The position numbers and the translations under genes are program-made. Under the pieces are notes generated by a model, which was given only the letters and a program-made list of their open reading frames with translations, was not told the origin of the DNA and ran no database searches. From contig DAOTXL010000070.1 in NCBI GenBank assembly GCA_034435455.1, forward strand, positions 56,706 through 120,705: DNA of 64,000 bases, in the 5' to 3' direction. Source of the DNA: DAOTXL01 sp034435455 (GTDB lineage Bacteria; Chloroflexota; Anaerolineae; JAAYZQ01). Shown piece by piece: positions 59,007-64,000 of this stretch; within the stretch, counting starts at the first letter, position 1; each line of letters opens with the position of its first letter.

Positions 59007-59968
59007 TTCTTCAACTCCTCCCGCCGACGGCGGTACTCCACGATGGGCCGGTCACCCTGGACCAACTGCTCATCCCCCCGCAGCGCGCTGGGCTTCGGGC
59101 GCTGGGTTTGCACCACCCGCCGGTCCTGATGGGCTACCGACACGTTGAAGGGCATCGCCAGCCGGGCGACCAGGTCCCCCAGCAGGGGCAGCCGCAGGAA
59201 CCGCTGGTAGAAGCGCAGGTAGAGGAGCGTGTGCTCCTCATCCACCGGCACAAAGGCCGCCACCACCCGCACGTCCTCCGAGATATGGTTCTGCCAGAGG
59301 TTGGGGAAGATGAACTCCAGCCAGAAGGTGTGCCCGGAGATGTCCACCTCCTCCGGCTTCCGGGGCGGACGCCCGTCGTCCGTCCGGCTGGACACGTACA
59401 CCTGGAAGCGGTCGGGGTCCAGCCACCGGACCACAGGGCCGTCTACGATGGTGCGGTTCCCCCGCCCGATGGTGTTGTGATGGACAAAGGGCAGGTGGAT
59501 GGGGTCCAACTGGTTTTCAATCACCCGCGAGTAGTGGGCGTCCCAGGGGTCAATGGACTGGGCCCAGCGGAAACCCTCCAGGTCATCAAAGAACCGGGGC
59601 GGTTGCAGGTCGGCGGGCGGGTTGTCTCCCCACCAAATCCAGATGAAGCCGTGCGCTTCGTAGGTGGGATAGGCGTGGACGCGGAACCGCTCCGGCACCG
59701 GACTGCTCCGGCTGTTGGCGGGGATGGCGGTCACCCGGCCCGAGGGGTCGTATTCAAAGCCGTGGAACGGACACTGCAGGCGGCCGTTGGGGAGCACCTT
59801 CCCGGCGCTCAGGGCCACCCCTCGATGGACACAGCGGTCCCGGAAGCAGGCCACGCGCCCTTCGGCGTTCCGCCAGAAGACCAGTTTCTCCCCCATCCGC
59901 GTCACGCCGATGGGGCGGTCCCGCACCTGGCGGGAATCCAGAACGACATACCATTGGTTGCGAATCAT
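59003..59968 (-). CDS. Rieske [2Fe-2S] oxygenase
   Basis: A 321-aa Rieske-type non-heme iron oxygenase. The iron-sulfur ligands are Cys46/His48 (CVHRG) and Cys66/His69 (CPFHG). The mononuclear iron site is Asn152-Asp155-His158-His163 in ENQLDPIHLPFVHH. This matches the pheophorbide/aromatic-ring oxygenase group; an electron-donating reductase must come from elsewhere. The ATG overlaps the RAYT stop by four bases (ATGA), and its own stop lies in a palindrome. The substrate is not known. Confidence 0.94.
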   Translation of the reverse strand: MIRNQWYVVLDSRQVRDRPIGVTRMGEKLVFWRNAEGRVACFRDRCVHRGVALSAGKVLPNGRLQCPFHGFEYDPSGRVTAIPANSRSSPVPERFRVHAYPTYEAHGFIWIWWGDNPPADLQPPRFFDDLEGFRWAQSIDPWDAHYSRVIENQLDPIHLPFVHHNTIGRGNRTIVDGPVVRWLDPDRFQVYVSSRTDDGRPPRKPEEVDISGHTFWLEFIFPNLWQNHISEDVRVVAAFVPVDEEHTLLYLRFYQRFLRLPLLGDLVARLAMPFNVSVAHQDRRVVQTQRPKPSALRGDEQLVQGDRPIVEYRRRREELKK

Positions 59969-60648
59969 CGCGCCTCCTCGTAGGGCAACTGCTCCAGCAG
60001 TTGCCCTACTACTACAAATGTATAGGGCCAGTCTTGCCAGTCCTCCACCAGACCGGCTTTGACCGGGTTGTTGGCTATGTACGCCAGGATGCGCTCATAC
60101 TCTCGCGCATCTCGTACTACGTGGTCGTAACTCTCGTGCTGCCAGAACGGGCCACTCCGACCCAGAATGCGGTTGCACAGGGCCGCGCTCTTCCCCTTCA
60201 GCAGGCGCATGGCGCGGCTGAGAGCAGTATAGTGTTTCCCGTCCCGGCGGGGAAGGGGATTGGGGATGCCCTGCTGGTCTATCAACAGGTGGACGTGATT
60301 GCTCATCAGGCAAAAAGCGTGCAGGTGGTGGTGCTTCGGGTCCAGTTCGTGAATGCAGTCTATGACGATGCGGGCACATTCCGGCTGAGATAGCCAGCGT
60401 GGACCGTGAAGCGCCCGGTCCAGCAGGGCATCCATGCGGGCAAAGTGGCGCTTTTGCTCCTGGTAGCGGGCGGACGCCAGGGCCGCCCCGCTGAAGATCC
60501 GCTCCAGGCGACGTAGATTGGCCTCGTACTCTTCCTGGAGCCGCAACACTGCCTCCACCGGTACACTGCCTGCCAGCCGGATGGTGATAAAGTAGGTGGC
60601 GTCCGGCAGGTGGTAATGCGGGAGGTGGCGTTCAAAGAATGTGAGCAT
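59965..60648 (-). CDS. REP-associated tyrosine transposase (RAYT)
   Basis: A 227-aa Y1 HUH transposase of the RAYT group. It starts YHLPDATYFITIRL, has the HUH motif in LMSNHVHLLID and the catalytic Tyr in RILAYIANNPVKAGLV. A 14-base-arm palindrome lies before the gene (60661-60690). A second copy (59980-60009) lies inside its 3' end and codes for VGQLLEQLPY. The stop overlaps the Rieske start (ATGA). RAYT proteins act on such palindromes as single strands. Confidence 0.95.
   Translation of the reverse strand: MLTFFERHLPHYHLPDATYFITIRLAGSVPVEAVLRLQEEYEANLRRLERIFSGAALASARYQEQKRHFARMDALLDRALHGPRWLSQPECARIVIDCIHELDPKHHHLHAFCLMSNHVHLLIDQQGIPNPLPRRDGKHYTALSRAMRLLKGKSAALCNRILGRSGPFWQHESYDHVVRDAREYERILAYIANNPVKAGLVEDWQDWPYTFVVVGQLLEQLPYEEAR
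59980..60009. repeat. set B REP palindrome inside the RAYT gene
   Basis: GTAGGGCAACTGCT, a CC spacer and the exact complement AGCAGTTGCCCTAC: perfect 14-base arms. It forms the last codons of the RAYT gene. Confidence 0.92.
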
Positions 60649-60660
60649 AGTTTACCCCCT

Positions 60661-60690
60661 GTAGGGCAACTGCTGTAGCAGTTGCCCTAC
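60661..60690. repeat. set B REP palindrome upstream of the RAYT gene
   Basis: GTAGGGCAACTGCT, a GT spacer and AGCAGTTGCCCTAC: perfect 14-base arms. The TAG at 60687-60689 within it is the stop codon of the GT2 gene that enters from the right. Confidence 0.92.
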
Positions 60691-61847
60691 AAAATTCTAA
60701 CCCGCTGGCGGGGCAGGGTGCGGCCCTTCCAGGTTGTCCGGCCTGTCATCGTCCACAACATAGACCGGAATGCGATAAAGACCAGCAAAAGAAGGCTGGC
60801 CGGATACAGGAGCGCCAGATAGCTGGGGAAGCGCAGCCGGGCCATCGCCATCCCCCACAGCGCCAGCATCTCCCCCACCGCCAGCAGCGCCGGCCAGAGA
60901 GCGAAGACCGACCGGGCCAGTCCCAGCGGCCAGAGGACACAGACCGCCAGCGGCTCCACCGTCACCACCATCATCCACACCCAGACAAAGAGGTACTCCG
61001 CCAGGCGGAAGTCAAAGACGGCGAAGAGGTTCTTGGTGAATCCCTCCACCGCCGCCCGGAATCCCGGGTACATCCGGCAGGAGATGTACTCTCCGGCGTC
61101 CACCACCCGCCAGCGCAGCCCCTTTGCCTTCACCCGCCGCCCCAGCGCGATGTCGTCTACGGGGTTATCCCGCACCGCCGCATGCCCGCCGACGGCCTGG
61201 TAGGCTGCCCGGCGGAAGAGCATCCACTGCCCGTTGGTCAGCGAAAGCCCCGGTGCCCGTATCCGGTGGGCCAGCGGGATGGGCAGAAAAGAGAAGAAGC
61301 ACCAGAAGATAGCCGGCACCGTCAGCCACTCACCCCAGGTGAGCATGCGCTGGCGGAGAAAGCCGCTCATCAGGTCGGCCCGCTCCGCCAGCAGCGCGGC
61401 GACCCCTGCCCGCAGCGCCTGGGGGTGATGGACAGTGTCCGCGTCGGTGAAGAGCAACAGATCTCCCGTCGCCGCATCCGCCAGTTGCTGGCAGGCCCAG
61501 TGCTTGCCCAACCACCCCTCCGGCAGGGGCCGGCCCGGCACGATGCGCAACCGTCTATCCGCTTCGGCCTGCGTGGCCAGCAGGGCACTCGTGCCGTCTG
61601 TGGAGCCATCGTCCAGCACCAGGACCTCAAAGTCCGGGTAATCCTGCGCCAGGAGCGAACGCAGGCACTCCTCGATCACCCTCTGCTCGTTGCGCACAGG
61701 GACCAGGATGGAGACGCGCGGGAAGCGCGCGGGGGTGGGGTACGTCCCCAGACGCCGCAGGGCGCGCAGGTTGCTCAGGGCGATCAGGAGCAGAACGCCC
61801 AGGAAGATCACGATCCCGATCTGGTGACTGAGCCAGGAATGTGTCAT
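60687..61847 (-). CDS. membrane glycosyltransferase family 2
   Basis: A 386-aa GT2 enzyme. A membrane helix is at residues 8-27. The GT-A domain has VSILVPVRNEQRVIEE, VLDDGSTDGTSALL, the FTDADT metal site and a DDIALGRR segment. Three hydrophobic segments close the C-terminus. The pattern is like the hopene-associated/carotenoid-type GT2 proteins (HpnB/CruC-like), but the acceptor is not certain. ATG 61847 overlaps the PlsY stop as ATGA. The stop is supplied by the palindrome at 60661-60690. Confidence 0.88.
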   Translation of the reverse strand: MTHSWLSHQIGIVIFLGVLLLIALSNLRALRRLGTYPTPARFPRVSILVPVRNEQRVIEECLRSLLAQDYPDFEVLVLDDGSTDGTSALLATQAEADRRLRIVPGRPLPEGWLGKHWACQQLADAATGDLLLFTDADTVHHPQALRAGVAALLAERADLMSGFLRQRMLTWGEWLTVPAIFWCFFSFLPIPLAHRIRAPGLSLTNGQWMLFRRAAYQAVGGHAAVRDNPVDDIALGRRVKAKGLRWRVVDAGEYISCRMYPGFRAAVEGFTKNLFAVFDFRLAEYLFVWVWMMVVTVEPLAVCVLWPLGLARSVFALWPALLAVGEMLALWGMAMARLRFPSYLALLYPASLLLLVFIAFRSMLWTMTGRTTWKGRTLPRQRVRIL

Positions 61848-62569
61848 CGCGGTGATTTTCCCCACAGCCGCCGCAGGTAGGCGCGAGCGCGAGGCGGCGT
61901 CCGCAGATTGCGCCAGTGTTTCCAGAGCAGGATGGCAAAATTGCCCGCCCAGATGACCAGGAACGGGGTGGGGGAGCGGGCCAGCACCAGATAACCCAGC
62001 AGGACCAGCATCCCAAAGAACGGCGACCAGGCATCGGTAGAGTTGACGGCAATGGCCAGAGTCAGCGCCAATCCCAGCACCGTCGGCGCGGCCCAGAGCG
62101 TGAGGCCGCTCCAGATGCCGAAGGTGACCGCGATGGCCTTGCCGCCGCGGAAGCGCAGGAGCGGGGAGAAGGCGTGCCCCAGAACCGGCGCCAGCGCGAC
62201 CGGAACCAACCCCCAGCCGCCGATGCCCGCCCCGAACCGGGCCAGTGCCACCGGTGTCGCACCCTTCAGGTAGTCCAGCAGGAGCGCCGGGAGACCGGCC
62301 CGCCAGCCGCCGGCCCGCCAAGCGTTGACCGCGCCGGGGTTGCCGTCCCCGTAGCGGCGGACGTTGGCGCGGGCCACCAGATGCCCTAGCCAGACCGAGA
62401 AGGGGAGCGAGCCTGAAAGAAAGCCCAAAGCCGTCCACAGCACTACCGCGCCGGCGGATGGCCCCGAAAGTGAGCTTCCCACCAGGGCCCAGGGCTGATA
62501 GGCCCAGGCCGAAGATGAGGTCAGGGCCAGCCCGATCAGCAGCAGGATAGCCACCATCCAACAATGCAT
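61844..62569 (-). CDS. PlsY-type glycerol-3-phosphate acyltransferase
   Basis: A 241-aa polytopic enzyme of the PlsY family, which makes 1-acyl-glycerol-3-phosphate from acyl-phosphate. Motif 1 is FLSGSLPFSVWLG, motif 2 is YGDGNPGAVNAWR, and motif 3 is GHAFSPLLRFRGGKA, closer to the canonical GSGNxGxTN and GHxxPxxxxFxGGK patterns than the copy at 15814-16479. The N-terminus carries an extra hydrophobic segment of about 30 residues. The ATG at 62569 lies two bases after the stop of the previous gene. Confidence 0.88.
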   Translation of the reverse strand: MHCWMVAILLLIGLALTSSSAWAYQPWALVGSSLSGPSAGAVVLWTALGFLSGSLPFSVWLGHLVARANVRRYGDGNPGAVNAWRAGGWRAGLPALLLDYLKGATPVALARFGAGIGGWGLVPVALAPVLGHAFSPLLRFRGGKAIAVTFGIWSGLTLWAAPTVLGLALTLAIAVNSTDAWSPFFGMLVLLGYLVLARSPTPFLVIWAGNFAILLWKHWRNLRTPPRARAYLRRLWGKSPR

Positions 62570-62570
62570 G

Positions 62571-63119
62571 TTACTTCTGGTCCTCCTGAAAATTCCCAAG
62601 GGGGTAGAGGTCGAAGCCAAAGGCGGCGACCACGGCCCGTCCCCCAGAGCGGGCGATGGCGACCAGGGTGTTGCCTTTCACCGGCGGCAGGGAAAGCCCT
62701 CTGGCATGGTTCACCATGGCCTGGAAATTCCTGGCGCGGATGATCCCGGCCTGCCGGGCGGCGGCGCTGACGATGCGGTCGTCGCTGGCCAAGGCGGCTG
62801 TGTGCGATTGGGCGATGTGGGCACTGGCCTGCCCGACGTTGGTCTTGTGCAAAAGGATGGGCTTGGTCGAAGAACGGGCCAGCTCCATCAACCGCCGGCC
62901 GTCCTGGATGCTCTCCAGGTGAAGACAGATGATGTTGGTGTCCTCGTCTTCCAGCAGGTAGGCCAGATAGTCCGTCTCGTTCAGGTCCAGCTTGTTGCCC
63001 ATGCTGATGGCCTTGCTGATCCCCAGTCCCAGGTTGGCCACAATGTTGCGCCCCATTTTGGCAGGGCTTTCAGAGACCCCCATGACAACGATGCTGTTGG
63101 GGTACATTAATTGTATCAT
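62571..63119 (-). pseudogene. acyl-CoA synthetase (ADP-forming) remnant with internal deletion
   Basis: A 182-aa remnant. The first residues (YPNSIVVMGVSESPAKMGRNIVANLG) are the start of the CoA-binding domain of ADP-forming acetyl-CoA synthetases. The next residues (ISKAISMGNKLDLNETDYL) already belong to the following CoA-ligase domain, so about 120-150 residues between them are missing. The rest (SHTAALASDDRIVSAAA) follows the second domain, then ends at LYPLGNFQEDQK instead of continuing to the ATP-grasp part. A full enzyme has 450-700 aa. Reading frame and codon use are intact, so it may still be expressed, but it should not be active. Confidence 0.78.
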
Positions 63120-63154
63120 AATTGGGCCTTTCCTCAAAGCACAGCCATTGCAGT

Positions 63155-63395
63155 GCTGATTGGAAATCAGCCTTCTTAAGCACTTTGCCGGGCGTCGGCC
63201 TGCGCCGACGCCTCTCGGTCAGCGGAGGCTGACCGCTGGCCGAAGGCCCAGAGGGGGCGACTTCAGTCGGCGCATTCACTTCATGCCGGGCGTCGGCCTG
63301 CGCTGACGCTTCTCGGTCGGCGGAGGCCCTTTACGCCGATTGAAATCGGCCTGCCTGGGCGTTTCGCGCCTGGCGTCGGCCTGCGCCGACGCTCG
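63155..63395. repeat. set C composite palindromes (left of IS200-type gene)
   Basis: Several palindromes are strung together: CTGATTGGAAATCAG (63156-63170), GGCGTCGGCCTGCGCCGACG (63191-63210) and CGGTCAGCGGAGGCTGACCG. A second and third GGCGTCGGCCTGCG copy lie near 63290 and 63372, and CCGATTGAAATCGG is near 63336. The same order reappears on the other side of the transposase. Confidence 0.85.
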
Positions 63396-63398
63396 CTT

Positions 63399-63839
63399 TC
63401 AGGTGGCAGGTTGGTTGGGCCCAATCTCTTTGGAGACAGATTCCAGTTCCGGGATCAGGGTGCCAGCCGCATGGTGCTCTTTCTGTCGCTGGATATAGGC
63501 CGTAATTCGCTCCACATCCCAGCGGCTGACGCTGAAAGCACCGTAGAAGCCCTGCCACTTGAAGGTCTGGTCCGGTTTCAGAGTATGGTTGACGAAGTGA
63601 GAGGAGACACCTTTCAGTCGTTTGACCAGTTCGGCCACCGCGATCGTGCTGGGCATCCGAACCAGGATGTGAAGGTGGTCCGGGACGCTGTTCAGGGCCA
63701 GGAGGGTGCAGCCCATTTTCTGGGCTTCGCTGGCAATCACCCGGTGCAGCGACCGCTCTATTGCTGGGGTGATGAGTGGGAGTCGGTCCCACGTTGCCCA
63801 AACCAGGTGGACGTAAATAGCAAGGGTATCCTGACGCAT
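63399..63839 (-). CDS. IS200-type Y1 transposase
   Basis: A 146-aa Y1 HUH transposase. It begins IYVHLVWATWDRLPLI, has the HUH motif in VPDHLHILV and the catalytic Tyr in ERITAYIQRQKEHH. Such small transposases move single-stranded DNA flanked by palindromes. Composite palindromes of the same make-up flank it on both sides. GAGG precedes the ATG. Confidence 0.94.
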   Translation of the reverse strand: MRQDTLAIYVHLVWATWDRLPLITPAIERSLHRVIASEAQKMGCTLLALNSVPDHLHILVRMPSTIAVAELVKRLKGVSSHFVNHTLKPDQTFKWQGFYGAFSVSRWDVERITAYIQRQKEHHAAGTLIPELESVSKEIGPNQPAT

Positions 63840-63855
63840 TGTCTGATCCTCTGCT

Positions 63856-63979
63856 CGCTGATTGGAAATCAGCCTTCTTGGGCACTTCGTGCCAGGTGTC
63901 GGCCTGCGCCGACGCGAACCCGGTCGGCGGAGGCCCTTTACATCGATTGAAATCTGCCTGCCTGGGCGCTATCGCGCCC
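63856..63979. repeat. set C composite palindromes (right of IS200-type gene)
   Basis: The order CTGATTGGAAATCAG (63858-63872), GTGTCGGCCTGCGCCGACGC (63896-63915), GGTCGGCGGAGGCCCTTTAC, CGATTGAAATC and TGCCTGGGCGC matches the left side in the same orientation, making direct repeats of about 120 bases around the transposase. Confidence 0.87.
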
Positions 63980-64000
63980 GGGGGGGGGGGGGGGGGGGGG
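63980..64000. other. terminal poly-G tract (probable artefact)
   Basis: The last 21 bases are all G. In high-GC genomes assembled from two-colour sequencing this usually marks low-signal read ends rather than real sequence. Confidence 0.8.

Overview
The window is high-GC bacterial chromosome. It reads most like a Chloroflexota genome of the Anaerolineae/Caldilineae type, probably a metagenome or draft contig. This placement is inferred from gene content and style: many DUF2723/GT39-type membrane glycosyltransferases, a DUF4012 protein, secreted proteins ending in a YLPLV-like motif, and a heavy load of small palindromic repeats with REP-associated transposases. No rRNA, tRNA or CRISPR array was seen. 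The last 21 bases are pure G, which looks like a contig-end sequencing artefact.

Layout. 0-4.3 kb: a minus-strand operon (NAD epimerase, thiI, an anchored secreted protein, zinc alcohol dehydrogenase) behind a consensus-like promoter. 4.4-7.0 kb: a NUDIX hydrolase and ligA. 6.9-8.0 kb: a REP-associated transposase between GC-rich palindromes, then a strong terminator. 8.0-14.6 kb: minus-strand operon with a GH38 alpha-mannosidase, an O-antigen-ligase/TPR protein and two secreted proteins. 14.7-22.5 kb: alpha/beta hydrolase, PlsY-like acyltransferase, MFS, DegV, a two-component system and tRNA m1A58 methyltransferase. 22.6-28.9 kb: a five-gene surface operon (PEP-CTERM-like protein, glycosidase-like protein, DUF11-type protein, DUF2723 transferase, DUF4012 protein). 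29-36.8 kb: GT2, flippase-like protein, lipobox-bearing sortase, G5/beta-propeller lipoprotein, and a glycosidase-like/O-antigen-ligase fusion. 38-50 kb: UDP-glucuronate decarboxylase, another O-antigen ligase, GtrA, GT4, a damaged response regulator beside a histidine kinase, two GT39-type proteins and a Mg-chelatase-type ATPase. 50.1-56.3 kb: a perfect consensus promoter, a 30-codon signal-peptide-like ORF, a structured leader, and a three-gene overlapping operon. 56.3-64 kb: minus-strand block with a UvsE-like chimera, DUF523-DUF1722 protein, MFS, Rieske oxygenase, RAYT, GT2, PlsY, a deleted acyl-CoA synthetase remnant and an IS200-type transposase.

Together the genes point to an envelope-polysaccharide and surface-protein lifestyle. 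There are nucleotide-sugar enzymes, soluble and membrane glycosyltransferases, three O-antigen-ligase-like proteins, flippase/GtrA proteins, a sortase and several exported beta-rich proteins. The main surprises are the promoter/mini-ORF/hairpin unit at 50.1-50.5 kb, three separate transposase-plus-palindrome systems in 64 kb (one providing stop codons for its neighbours), repeats inserted in frame in real genes, and several genes that look trimmed by deletions.
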